A stretch of 10,742 nucleotides of DNA from Actinomycetes bacterium (GCA_023389095.1 JAEWFB010000233.1:1-10742), one strand, 5' to 3'. Shown: positions 1 to 6,348, counted from the stretch's first letter. Made by a program: numbers and translations. The notes: a model not told the origin generated them from the letters alone.

Positions 1-2
1 CA

Positions 3-65
3 ATGGGGGCGGCGCCGGCGGGCCACCCCCGCCCGCCACCGCACCCGGCCGCACTCCTGTGCTGA
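3..65 (+). CDS. possible 3' end of an upstream gene (cut by window edge)
   Basis: The frame that starts at base 3 is open to a TGA at 63-65, which overlaps the GTG start of the permease at 59 by 7 nt. Peptide importer operons normally encode two permeases, and only one is seen here, so the missing partner (OppC/DppC type) or another operon member may end at this stop. The visible residues are Pro/Ala-rich and carry no recognisable motif. The permease's own frame is also open to the window edge, so the overlap could be accidental. The product cannot be named from 21 codons. Confidence 0.3.
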   Translation: MGAAPAGHPRPPPHPAALLC

Positions 66-1072
66 CGTACCTCATCCGCCGGCTCCTCGCCGCCATCCTG
101 CTGCTCGCCATCGTGAGCGCCGTCGTCTTCGTCATCTTCTTCCTCGTGCCCCGCATCGGCGGGGCCAGCGTCGACGACCTCGCCTCGCGCTACGTCGGCA
201 AGAGCGCAGGTCAGGCGCAGATCCACGAGACCGCCGTGCGGCTCGGCTTCACCGACCCGATCTACGTCCAGTACGGGCGCTTCGTCAAGGGCATCGTCGT
301 GGGCGCCGACTACAACACGGGCGCCGGCACCGACCACTGCCCCGCGCCGTGCCTCGGCTACTCCTACCTCACCCAGAACCCCGTCCTGCCCGACATCCTC
401 GACCGATTGCCCGTCACCGCGATCCTCGCGGCCGGGGCCGCGGTCCTCTGGCTCGTCGGCGGCGTCGGCACCGGGGTCGTCTCGGCGCTCAAGCGCGGCT
501 CCGTCCTCGCCCGCAGCTTCATGGGCATCGCCCTCGCCGGCGTCTCGCTGCCGATCTTCTTCACCGGCCTGCTGACGTTGACGATCTTCAGCTACGGCCT
601 CAAGTGGACCTACGCCGGCGGCGCGAGTCCGCTCGATGCGACCAGTCCGCTCGACCTCGTCCACCGGATGATCCTGCCGTGGACCACCCTGGCCTTCCTC
701 TACGCCGCGAGCTACGCCCGCCTCACCCGCGCCGGCATGCTCGAGACGATGAACGAGGACTACATCCGCACGGCCCGGGCCAAGGGCCTCAAGGAACGCA
801 ACGTCGTGATCCAGCACGGCCTGCGCTCGGCCCTGACACCGATCCTCACGATCTTCGGCCTCGACCTCGGCCTGCTGCTCGGCGGCGCCGTCCTCACCGA
901 GACGACGTTCTCGCTGCAGGGCATCGGGTACTACGCGGTCCAGGCCATCAACAACAACGACCTCCCCAAGGTCCTCGGTGTGACGCTGTTCGGCGCGGTG
1001 TTCGTCATCCTCGCCAACCTCATCGTCGACCTCCTGTACGCCGCCGTCGACCCCAGGGTGCGCACCTCATGA
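59..1072 (+). CDS. oppB: peptide ABC transporter permease, OppB/DppB type
   Basis: A 337-residue inner-membrane permease of a dipeptide/oligopeptide importer. It forms half of the translocation channel with a second permease that is not in this window. The N-terminus (LTYLIRRLLAAILLL) is the usual OppB/DppB first membrane helix. Further hydrophobic segments lie at about 118-142, 153-180, 203-220, 262-282 and 305-330. The binding-protein-dependent permease (EAA) loop that docks the ATPases is clear at about 233-260 (YIRTARAKGL, then HGLRSAL). An extracytoplasmic stretch before the second helix holds a Cys pair, C94 and C98, which could form a disulfide. The start is GTG at 59. No good ribosome site precedes it, and the frame stays open to the window edge, so the true start could lie further upstream. 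The stop overlaps the ATPase start in ATGA (1069-1072), showing translational coupling. Peptide specificity cannot be told from sequence. Confidence 0.93.
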   Translation: MLTYLIRRLLAAILLLAIVSAVVFVIFFLVPRIGGASVDDLASRYVGKSAGQAQIHETAVRLGFTDPIYVQYGRFVKGIVVGADYNTGAGTDHCPAPCLGYSYLTQNPVLPDILDRLPVTAILAAGAAVLWLVGGVGTGVVSALKRGSVLARSFMGIALAGVSLPIFFTGLLTLTIFSYGLKWTYAGGASPLDATSPLDLVHRMILPWTTLAFLYAASYARLTRAGMLETMNEDYIRTARAKGLKERNVVIQHGLRSALTPILTIFGLDLGLLLGGAVLTETTFSLQGIGYYAVQAINNNDLPKVLGVTLFGAVFVILANLIVDLLYAAVDPRVRTS

Positions 1073-2226
1073 GCCAGACCACCGACAACACCACCGGCCA
1101 GCCTGCCGACCGGACGACGAACGGGTCCGCCGACCAGGCCAAGGGCCGCGGCCGGAAGGCCTCGGTCAACACCCTCGACGGCATCGGCGGCCTCGGTGCC
1201 CCGTCGCCCGACGCGTTCCTGTCGGTCCGCGACCTGCGGGTGCACTTCCCCACCGACGACGGCATCGTCAAGTCGGTCGACGGCCTGTCCTTCGACCTCG
1301 CCCGCGGCAAGACGCTCGGCATCGTCGGCGAGTCGGGCTCGGGCAAGAGCGTCACGAGCATGTCGATCATGGGCCTGCACAAGCCGGGCACGGTGCGGAT
1401 GACCGGCTCGATCCGCCTCGACGGCACCGAGCTCGTGGGCGCCAAGCCGGAGACGGTCCGCACGCTGCGCGGCAAGCAGATGGCGATGATCTTCCAGGAC
1501 CCGCTCTCGGCGATGCACCCGTTCTACACCGTGGGCCACCAGATCATCGAGGCCTACAAGATCCACAACAAGGTCAGCACCTCGGTGGCCAAGAAGCACG
1601 CGGTCGACATGCTGGGCCGGGTCGGCATCCCCCAGCCGGGCAGCCGCGTCGACGACTACCCCCACCAGTTCTCCGGCGGCATGCGCCAGCGCGCCATGAT
1701 CGCCATGGCCCTGTCGTGCGACCCCGACCTGCTCATCGCCGACGAGCCGACGACGGCCCTCGACGTCACCGTCCAGGCGCAGATCCTCGACCTCATCCGC
1801 GACCTGCAGTCCGAGTTCAACTCGGCGGTCGTCATCATCACCCACGACCTCGGCGTCGTCGCCGAGCTGTCCGACGACATCATGGTCATGTACGCCGGCC
1901 GCTCGGTCGAGTACGCGTCCTCGACCGAGGTGTTCGAGCGGCCGCAGCACCCGTACACGTGGGGCCTGCTCGGGTCGATGCCGCGCCTCGACCGCGAGCG
2001 CACCGACCGCCTGCGCCCCATCGCCGGCTCCCCGCCCAGCCTCATCAACGTCCCCTCGGGGTGCCCGTTCCACCCGCGCTGTGCCTACCGCGACCGCACC
2101 GAGGGCCTCAGCGAGACCGAGCGCCCGCCGTTCGAGGAGTCCCTGACCCGGCACTGGGCGGCCTGCCACCTCTCCGTGGACCAGCGCCGGTCCATCTGGG
2201 AGGACGAGGTCAGGCCGACGCTGTGA
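1069..2226 (+). CDS. oppD: peptide ABC transporter ATPase, OppD/DppD type
   Basis: A 385-residue cytoplasmic ATPase that powers the importer with the F subunit. Visible motifs are Walker A (GESGSGKS, 87-94), Q-loop Q143 (IFQDP), signature FSGGMRQ (201-207), Walker B (LLIADEP, 221-227) and H-loop H259. The C-terminal oligopeptide-transporter domain follows (HPYTWGLL about 294-301, then PFHPRC at 333-338). The first ~45 residues are a hydrophilic Thr/Gly/Asp-rich extension before the ABC fold. ATG at 1069 overlaps the permease stop by 4 nt, with a weak AGGGTG 8 nt upstream; the same frame runs open far upstream inside the permease gene but does not look coding there. Oddity: subunits of this family often carry four Cys near the C-terminus that hold an iron-sulfur cluster. 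Here only C332, C338 and C366 are present; the third position is E345, followed by a 3-residue longer loop. Confidence 0.95.
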   Translation: MSQTTDNTTGQPADRTTNGSADQAKGRGRKASVNTLDGIGGLGAPSPDAFLSVRDLRVHFPTDDGIVKSVDGLSFDLARGKTLGIVGESGSGKSVTSMSIMGLHKPGTVRMTGSIRLDGTELVGAKPETVRTLRGKQMAMIFQDPLSAMHPFYTVGHQIIEAYKIHNKVSTSVAKKHAVDMLGRVGIPQPGSRVDDYPHQFSGGMRQRAMIAMALSCDPDLLIADEPTTALDVTVQAQILDLIRDLQSEFNSAVVIITHDLGVVAELSDDIMVMYAGRSVEYASSTEVFERPQHPYTWGLLGSMPRLDRERTDRLRPIAGSPPSLINVPSGCPFHPRCAYRDRTEGLSETERPPFEESLTRHWAACHLSVDQRRSIWEDEVRPTL

Positions 2227-2270
2227 GCACCCGAGTGAGCACCCGAGTGAGCGCTCGAGTGGGCACCTCC
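2223..2270 (+). repeat. 12-bp tandem repeat, about four units
   Basis: Units GTGAGCACCCGA (2223-2234), the same again (2235-2246), GTGAGCGCTCGA (2247-2258), and a degenerate GTGGGCACCTCC (2259-2270). The array begins inside the stop codon of the D ATPase gene. The unit length is a multiple of three and each unit begins with GTG, so it offers several in-frame starts for the bridging ORF. Replication slippage is the likely origin. Confidence 0.85.
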
Positions 2271-2360
2271 GCGGCCATCCCGATGGGATCCCGTGGGGGC
2301 GCCGGCTCGACCGTCCCGACCAGCGCGACCAGCGCACCGACCCGAGGAGCCGCAGCGTGA
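2223..2360 (+). CDS. possible 45-aa bridging ORF between the two ATPase genes
   Basis: The 130-nt gap between the ATPase genes contains an ORF that starts with GTG at 2223, overlapping the D stop as GTGA (2223-2226). It ends in TGA at 2358-2360, overlapping the F start as GTGA (2357-2360). Both junctions are therefore 4-nt overlaps. The peptide is Ser/Thr/Arg/Ala-rich, begins with VSTR-type repeats, and has no hydrophobic segment or known motif. About three quarters of its codons end in G or C, less than the neighbours. A GGGAGGACGAGG stretch lies upstream, but with a long 13-nt spacer. It may be a real microprotein, a translational bridge that carries ribosomes to F, or chance in GC-rich DNA. 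Confidence 0.3.
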   Translation: MSTRVSTRVSARVGTSAAIPMGSRGGAGSTVPTSATSAPTRGAAA

Positions 2361-3688
2361 CCGCCTCCCCCGCCACCGCACCGACTCCCGCCCCGCAGAA
2401 GTCCGAGCCGCTGCTGAAGGTCACCGACCTCACCAAGCACTTCCCGATCCGGCGTGGCGTCCTCCAGCGGGTGGTGGGCGCGGTCCAGGCCGTCGACGGC
2501 CTGAACTTCGAGGTCGCCAAGGGCGAGACGCTCTCCCTCGTGGGTGAGTCCGGCTGCGGCAAGACCACGACGGGCCGGATGCTGACGCGCCTGCTCGAGC
2601 CCAGCAAGGGCGAGATCCTCTTCGAGGGGCGCGACATCACGCACGCGTCGGTCGGTGAGATGCGCCCGCTGCGGCGTGACGTGCAGATGATCTTCCAGGA
2701 CCCGTACGGCAGCCTGAACCCCCGGCACACGGTGGGCACGATCGTCGGCAAGCCGTTCCGCCTGCAGAACGTCAAGACCGAGCACGGCATCAAGCGCGAG
2801 GTCCAGGGCCTGCTCGAGCTCGTCGGCCTGAGCCCCGAGCACTACAACCGCTATCCGCACGAGTTCTCCGGCGGCCAGCGCCAGCGCATCGGCATCGCCC
2901 GATCGCTCGCCCTCAAGCCCAAGCTCATCGTCGCGGACGAACCGGTGTCGGCCCTCGACGTGTCGATCCAGGCGCAGGTCATCAACCTGCTCGAGGACCT
3001 CCAGGACGAGCTCGGCCTCACCTACGTCGTCATCGCCCACGACCTGTCGGTCGTGCGGCACATGAGCGACCGCGTCGCGGTCATGTACCTCGGCAACCTC
3101 GTCGAGATCGCCGACCGCGACGAGCTGTACGCGCGCCCCATGCACCCGTACACGACGGCCCTCATGTCGGCGGTGCCGATCCCCGACCCGACCCGTCGAG
3201 GCCGCAGCGAGCGGATCCGCCTCGAGGGCGACGTGCCCAGCCCGATCGCCCCGCCGCCGGCGTGCCGCTTCCACACGCGGTGCTGGAAGGCGCAGGAGGT
3301 CTGCAAGACCGAGACCCCGCCGCTCGTCGAGCTGCAGCCGGGGCACGCGGTCGCGTGTCACTTCCCGGAGAACGTCGACCTGCCCGACCCCGCGGTGCGT
3401 CCCGGAGCGTCGTCACCGCTGGAGGCCGCGGCGGCCGAACTCTCGCCGAACGGCGAGGTGCCGCACGACGACGCGTCCCGCGCCGCGCCGCGAGTCATCG
3501 CGCTCGACGCGTCGGGTGACGGGTCGAAGGCCGCGTCCCGTGACGCGTCCGGCGACGCCTCGGATGCATCGGACGCATCGGACGCGTCGGATGCGTCGGA
3601 CGCTGGGCCGCGCGACGCGTCCGGCAACGGGTCGAGCAACGGGTCGAGCAACGCGTCCGGTGACGCGTCGAAGGGCGACGACGCCTGA
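2357..3688 (+). CDS. oppF: peptide ABC transporter ATPase, OppF/DppF type, with long low-complexity tail
   Basis: A 443-residue second ATPase of the peptide importer. Motifs are Walker A (GESGCGKTT, 63-71), Q-loop Q114 (IFQDPYGSLNP), signature FSGGQRQ (170-176), Walker B (LIVADEP, 190-196) and H-loop H228. The C-terminal domain has all four Cys of the iron-sulfur pattern (C303, C309, C316, C334), unlike its partner. The family normally ends near residue 335-340; here about 105 more residues follow. They are Ala/Ser/Asp/Gly-rich and acidic, with five DAS units at 400-414 and two GSSN units at 425-432, and are probably disordered. GTG at 2357 is chosen because GAGGAG lies at 2344-2349 with a 7-nt spacer and homology begins soon after. 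A strong hairpin follows the stop, so this is the last gene of the operon. Confidence 0.94.
   Translation: MTASPATAPTPAPQKSEPLLKVTDLTKHFPIRRGVLQRVVGAVQAVDGLNFEVAKGETLSLVGESGCGKTTTGRMLTRLLEPSKGEILFEGRDITHASVGEMRPLRRDVQMIFQDPYGSLNPRHTVGTIVGKPFRLQNVKTEHGIKREVQGLLELVGLSPEHYNRYPHEFSGGQRQRIGIARSLALKPKLIVADEPVSALDVSIQAQVINLLEDLQDELGLTYVVIAHDLSVVRHMSDRVAVMYLGNLVEIADRDELYARPMHPYTTALMSAVPIPDPTRRGRSERIRLEGDVPSPIAPPPACRFHTRCWKAQEVCKTETPPLVELQPGHAVACHFPENVDLPDPAVRPGASSPLEAAAAELSPNGEVPHDDASRAAPRVIALDASGDGSKAASRDASGDASDASDASDASDASDAGPRDASGNGSSNGSSNASGDASKGDDA
3554..3598 (+). repeat. 9-bp tandem repeat coding Asp-Ala-Ser x5
   Basis: Five consecutive 9-nt units (GAC/GAT GCN TCG) lie in frame in the 3' end of the F ATPase gene. 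The units differ at third positions (GCC, GCA, GCA, GCG, GCG), so the array is either old or kept at the protein level rather than a fresh slippage product. Confidence 0.9.
3629..3652 (+). repeat. 12-bp tandem duplication coding Gly-Ser-Ser-Asn x2
   Basis: Two identical copies of GGGTCGAGCAAC lie at 3629-3640 and 3641-3652, in frame near the end of the F ATPase gene. Exact identity suggests a recent duplication inside the same low-complexity tail. Confidence 0.85.
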
Positions 3689-3715
3689 CGAGTCCGCGCC
3701 CTCCGCGCCCCCTCT

Positions 3716-3770
3716 CGAATCGAAGAGCAGTTCGTCCCCCATGTCGGGGACGAGCTGCTCTTTCGATTCG
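3716..3770 (+). terminator. hairpin terminator after the ABC importer operon
   Basis: The left arm 3716-3739 and right arm 3746-3770 pair almost fully (about 24 bp, one bulged A, one G-U pair) around a 6-nt loop (CATGTC). It begins 27 nt after the F stop. No T-run follows, which is common for terminators in high-GC bacteria. Nothing else is seen before the next gene at 3808. Confidence 0.85.
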
Positions 3771-3807
3771 TGGTGCGGCCGGCCGGGGGAAGCAAACGGG
3801 GCGCGTC

Positions 3808-4545
3808 GTGGTTGAGCCGGACATGTTGGTCGAGATCTGGTCGGACATCGCGTGCCCGTGGTGCTACATCGGCAAGCGCCGCTTCGAGAAGGCGCTCGCG
3901 GCGTTCCCGCACCGCGCCGAGGTCGAGGTGACGTGGCGCAGCTACCAGCTCGACCCCTCGTTGCCGGAGCACCACGAGGGCACCGAGCTCGACTACCTCG
4001 TCTCGCGCAAGGGCATGTCGCGCGAGCAGGTGCGGGCCATGTTCGACCAGGTCACGCAGATCGCGGCCGAGGAGGGGCTGGCCTACGACTTCGACCGTGT
4101 CGTCGTCGCGAACAGCCTGCCCGGCCACGAGCTGCTCCACCTCGCCAAGGCCCGCGGCGTCGGCGACGCGGTCAAGGAGGCGCTGCTGTCCGCGCACTTC
4201 GAGCACGGTGAGGACATCGGCGACCGCTCCGTCCTCGTCCGGGTCGGTACCGACGCGGGACTGGCCGCCGAGGAGGTCGAGCGGGCCCTCGACGAGCACA
4301 CGCACCTCGATGCCGTGCGCACCGACGTCGCCGACGCGCAGCGGCTCGGGATCCGGGGCGTGCCCTTCTTCGTGCTCGACGGCAGGTACGGCGTCTCGGG
4401 CGCGCAGCCGACCGAGCTGTTCACCCAGGCGCTCGAACAGGTCTGGCGCGAGGCCAACCCGCTCGTCATGCTCGGGGCGACGAGCGATGCGATGGACGGT
4501 GCCGCCGCCGACGCGTCGTGCGGCCCCGACGGCTGCGCCGTCTGA
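3808..4545 (+). CDS. frnE: FrnE-like DsbA-family thiol oxidoreductase
   Basis: A 245-residue DsbA-fold protein without a signal peptide, so cytoplasmic. The N-terminal strand IWSDIACPWCYIGKRRFE carries the redox motif CPWC (C16-C19). The cis-proline region is GIRGVPFFVLD (P186). The helical insertion between them (about 50-165) is typical of FrnE, and the length fits that family. The last residues contain CGPDGC (C238-C243), a CX4C pair. A CXXC plus CX4C arrangement is known from Deinococcus radiodurans FrnE, a cytoplasmic disulfide isomerase linked to oxidative-stress tolerance. GTG at 3808 is used; ATG at 3823 is an in-frame alternative that would begin MLVEIWSD. Neither has a strong ribosome site; GGGGGAAG lies at about 3785-3792. 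The gene stands alone between the ABC operon terminator and a convergent regulator. The substrate is unknown. Confidence 0.9.
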   Translation: MVEPDMLVEIWSDIACPWCYIGKRRFEKALAAFPHRAEVEVTWRSYQLDPSLPEHHEGTELDYLVSRKGMSREQVRAMFDQVTQIAAEEGLAYDFDRVVVANSLPGHELLHLAKARGVGDAVKEALLSAHFEHGEDIGDRSVLVRVGTDAGLAAEEVERALDEHTHLDAVRTDVADAQRLGIRGVPFFVLDGRYGVSGAQPTELFTQALEQVWREANPLVMLGATSDAMDGAAADASCGPDGCAV

Positions 4546-4547
4546 GC

Positions 4548-4563
4548 GGGCGCCCCGGCGCCC
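4548..4563 (+). terminator. short GC hairpin right after frnE
   Basis: GGGCGC (4548-4553) pairs with GCGCCC (4558-4563) around a CCCG tetraloop, starting 3 nt after the frnE stop. It is short and lacks a T-run, so it is only a candidate terminator; the repeat just downstream may help. Confidence 0.4.
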
Positions 4564-4571
4564 CACCCGAC

Positions 4572-4624
4572 CGGACGGATCGCCTGCTCGATCGGACGGA
4601 TCGCCTGCTCGAACGGACGGATCG
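4572..4624. repeat. 21-bp tandem repeat between convergent genes
   Basis: Unit CGGACGGATCGCCTGCTCGA plus one base: copies at 4572-4592 and 4593-4613, differing only at the last base, and a partial third copy from 4614. Within and across units, GATCG and CGATC form small inverted repeats (4578-4593, 4589-4603), so the array can fold into alternative short hairpins. It fills most of the 87-nt gap between frnE (+) and the regulator (-). It could be a slippage remnant or a bidirectional transcription barrier. Confidence 0.85.
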
Positions 4625-4632
4625 GGTGCCGT

Positions 4633-5304
4633 TCAGGCCATGGCGGCGACGAAGGGCGCGACCGGCGACAGCCGCAGCACCTCGTCGAGGTGGCGCGTCA
4701 CCGCGGTCGGTCCCTCGACGAGCACCGACCCGGCGCGCAGCGCGACCGGGAGCGGCACCCGCCCGAGCCACACGGCGTAGAGCGAGGACACGTCCGAGCT
4801 GATCGTCACGTCGACGGGAAAGCCCGGGTCGCTCATGCAGACCGACGGGACCCCGTGGTCGACGAGGATCCAGAACCGGCGCGCGTCGTCGGCGAAGCGC
4901 AGGTGCAGCACGTGGCGCTCCCCCGGCAGCCCGGAGGTGTCGACGCGGGTGTGCATCCACCACACGAGCAGCTGGGCGTCGAGCTCTTCCGGCTGGGGGT
5001 CGCCGAACTGGTACCGAGCACCCCATTCGGCCATGCCGAAGACGAGGGGTTCGAGCGCGCGGCCCGCCCCCGTGAGCACGTAGTGCTGGCCGGAGCGTTC
5101 GACGACGCCGTGCTTCTCGAGGTGGCGCAGCCGCTTGGCGAGCAGCGTGCGCGACAGGCCGGGCAGCCCGCGGGCGAGGTCGTTGAAGCGCGTGGCGCCG
5201 ACGAGCATGTCGCGCACGATGAGCAGCGTCCACCGCTCCCCCACGACGTCGAGCGTGCGCGAGATCGGGCAGTACTGCCCTGCGCCTGGATCGTGCGAGC
5301 CCAT
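4633..5304 (-). CDS. HxlR-family transcriptional regulator with SCP2-like C-terminal domain
   Basis: A 223-residue DNA-binding regulator. Residues about 10-100 are an HxlR-type winged helix: the conserved early Cys (C12 in YCPISR), VGERWTLLIVRDMLVG, then RFNDLARGLPGLSRTLLAKRLRHL written here in parts as FNDLARGLPGLS and LLAKRLRHLEKHGVVER (about 40-70), and a wing ending VLTGAGRAL. Residues about 108-212 resemble a sterol-carrier-protein-2-like ligand domain (DVTISSD, then LGRVPLPVALRAGSVLVEG), as in some actinobacterial HxlR proteins; this may bind a small hydrophobic effector. C12 could sense redox state, as in some HxlR relatives. ATG at 5304 has GGAGG with a 6-nt spacer, an excellent site. 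It is divergent from the methyltransferase, with a perfect dyad between them, so autoregulation and control of the methyltransferase are inferred. Confidence 0.92.
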   Translation of the reverse strand: MGSHDPGAGQYCPISRTLDVVGERWTLLIVRDMLVGATRFNDLARGLPGLSRTLLAKRLRHLEKHGVVERSGQHYVLTGAGRALEPLVFGMAEWGARYQFGDPQPEELDAQLLVWWMHTRVDTSGLPGERHVLHLRFADDARRFWILVDHGVPSVCMSDPGFPVDVTISSDVSSLYAVWLGRVPLPVALRAGSVLVEGPTAVTRHLDEVLRLSPVAPFVAAMA

Positions 5305-5353
5305 CTGCCACCTCCGGCCCGGCGCCTCGGTCGTGCGGCCTGCGGCCGCACCC

Positions 5354-5383
5354 AGTATCGGTCCCGGACGTGTACCGCGTCAG
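5354..5383 (-). promoter_or_regulatory. candidate promoter of the HxlR gene
   Basis: Reading the minus strand, CTGACG (5383-5378) is followed after 18 nt by GATACT (5359-5354), resembling -35 TTGAC and -10 TANNNT elements of actinobacterial housekeeping promoters. The -35 lies inside the left arm of the dyad at 5375-5405, so a bound regulator would block it. No transcript data exist here. Confidence 0.5.
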
Positions 5384-5405
5384 TCCATTGTCTGGACTGA
5401 CGCGG
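5375..5405. promoter_or_regulatory. perfect 31-bp dyad, probable HxlR operator
   Basis: CCGCGTCAGTCCA (5375-5387) and TGGACTGACGCGG (5393-5405) are exact reverse complements around TTGTC. The dyad is the only strong inverted repeat in the 186-nt gap between the divergent regulator and methyltransferase genes. HxlR proteins bind as dimers to such sites near their own genes. A terminator role is unlikely because it lies upstream of both genes. Confidence 0.75.
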
Positions 5406-5427
5406 GGCACCGTCGGCACCGGACAGT
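5398..5427 (+). promoter_or_regulatory. candidate promoter of the methyltransferase gene
   Basis: CTGACG (5398-5403), in the right arm of the dyad, is followed after 18 nt by GACAGT (5422-5427), a weak -10 match. It mirrors the layout of the opposite promoter, with the same hexamer and spacing, which is the main reason to believe it. The transcript would have a leader of about 57 nt. Confidence 0.4.
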
Positions 5428-5490
5428 GGACGGCAGGACGCCCGCCGGTCGCGCGGGGCCAGACACCGATCCGACTCGAGGAGACCGACC

Positions 5491-6348
5491 ATGACGACCA
5501 GCACCAGCAGCACGACGTCCACCACCACCACGACGCCGGACGCCGAGGACGCCGCCCTCAAGGCCCGTCACGCCACGATGTGGGGACTCGGCGACTACGC
5601 CGCCGTCGCCCGCGACGTCATCCCCTCGCTCGGCAGCACGCTCGTCGACGCCACCGGCGTGAGCCGCGGCGACCGCGTCCTCGACGTGGCGGCGGGCACC
5701 GGCAACGCGACGGTGCCGGCCGCCCGCACGGGTGCCACCGTCGTCGCCGCCGACCTCGCACCGGCGCTCGTCGACATCGGACGCCGCGTCACGGCCGACG
5801 CGGGCCTGGACGTCGAGTGGCACGTCGCCGACGCCGAGGCGATGCCCTTCCCCGACGCGTCCTTCGACGTCGTGCTCTCGTGCGTCGGTGTCATGTTCGC
5901 CCCGCACCACGACCGCTCGGCCGCCGAGCTGCTCCGGGTCACGCGCCCGGGCGGACGGGTCGCCCTGCTCAGCTGGACGCCGTCGGGGTTCATCGGCCGG
6001 CTCTTCGGCGTCATGAGGCCGTTCGCCCCCGCACCGCCTCCCGGGGCGCAGCCGGCACCGCTCTGGGGCGACGAGGCGCACGTGCGGGAGCTGTTCGGTG
6101 GCGGCGTCACCGACGTCGAGGCCAGTCGGCAGCGCCTCGATGTCCGGTTCGACTCGCCGGAGGCGTTCCGCGACCTCTTCAAGACGGCGTACGGGCCCAC
6201 GGTCGCGACCTATCGCTCCCTCGCCGATGACGCGGGGCGCATCGCGGCCCTCGACGCCGGGCTGGCCGACCTCGCCCGGGAGGCCACCGACGCCGACGGC
6301 GTCATGCGCTGGGAGTACCTGCTGCTCACGGCGAGACGAGCCGGCTGA
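5491..6348 (+). CDS. class I SAM-dependent methyltransferase (UbiE/Methyltransf_11-like)
   Basis: A 285-residue soluble methyltransferase. Motif I is VLDVAAGTGN (63-72), the SAM-binding glycine loop. The acidic residue ending the second strand is in VVAADLAP (D88), followed by VADAEAMPFPDASFDVVLS (112-130) and the post-III loop LLRVTRPGGRVALLSW (147-162). The C-terminal third is the variable substrate-binding part. The first 15 residues are a Ser/Thr run before the conserved DAALKARHATMWGLGDYAAVA. ATG at 5491 is supported by GAGGAG (5478-5483) with a 7-nt spacer. It is divergent from, and probably controlled by, the HxlR regulator. The substrate is not visible; a small-molecule methyl transfer, perhaps detoxifying the regulator's inducer, is inference. 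A hairpin follows at 6379. Confidence 0.92.
   Translation: MTTSTSSTTSTTTTTPDAEDAALKARHATMWGLGDYAAVARDVIPSLGSTLVDATGVSRGDRVLDVAAGTGNATVPAARTGATVVAADLAPALVDIGRRVTADAGLDVEWHVADAEAMPFPDASFDVVLSCVGVMFAPHHDRSAAELLRVTRPGGRVALLSWTPSGFIGRLFGVMRPFAPAPPPGAQPAPLWGDEAHVRELFGGGVTDVEASRQRLDVRFDSPEAFRDLFKTAYGPTVATYRSLADDAGRIAALDAGLADLAREATDADGVMRWEYLLLTARRAG

Noticed and set aside
349..1068. Upstream open extension of the OppD frame inside the permease gene
   Set aside because: It is in another frame of a clear permease, is Arg/Pro-rich as expected of a shadow frame in GC-rich DNA, and ATG 1069 with ATGA coupling is a better start.
931..2793. Long minus-strand ORF (620 codons) opposite the ABC genes
   Set aside because: It covers parts of three well-supported plus-strand genes and has a biased composition with no motif; long antisense frames are common when third positions are G/C.
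4572..4624. CRISPR-like array
   Set aside because: Units are contiguous with no spacers, only about 2.5 copies, and no cas genes are near.
5341..5350. Palindrome TGCGGCCGCA as an operator
   Set aside because: A 10-bp GC palindrome is frequent in such DNA, and it is much weaker than the 31-bp dyad beside it.
5375..5405. Reading the dyad as a terminator
   Set aside because: It lies between two divergent starts, upstream of both genes, with no T-run; an operator fits better.
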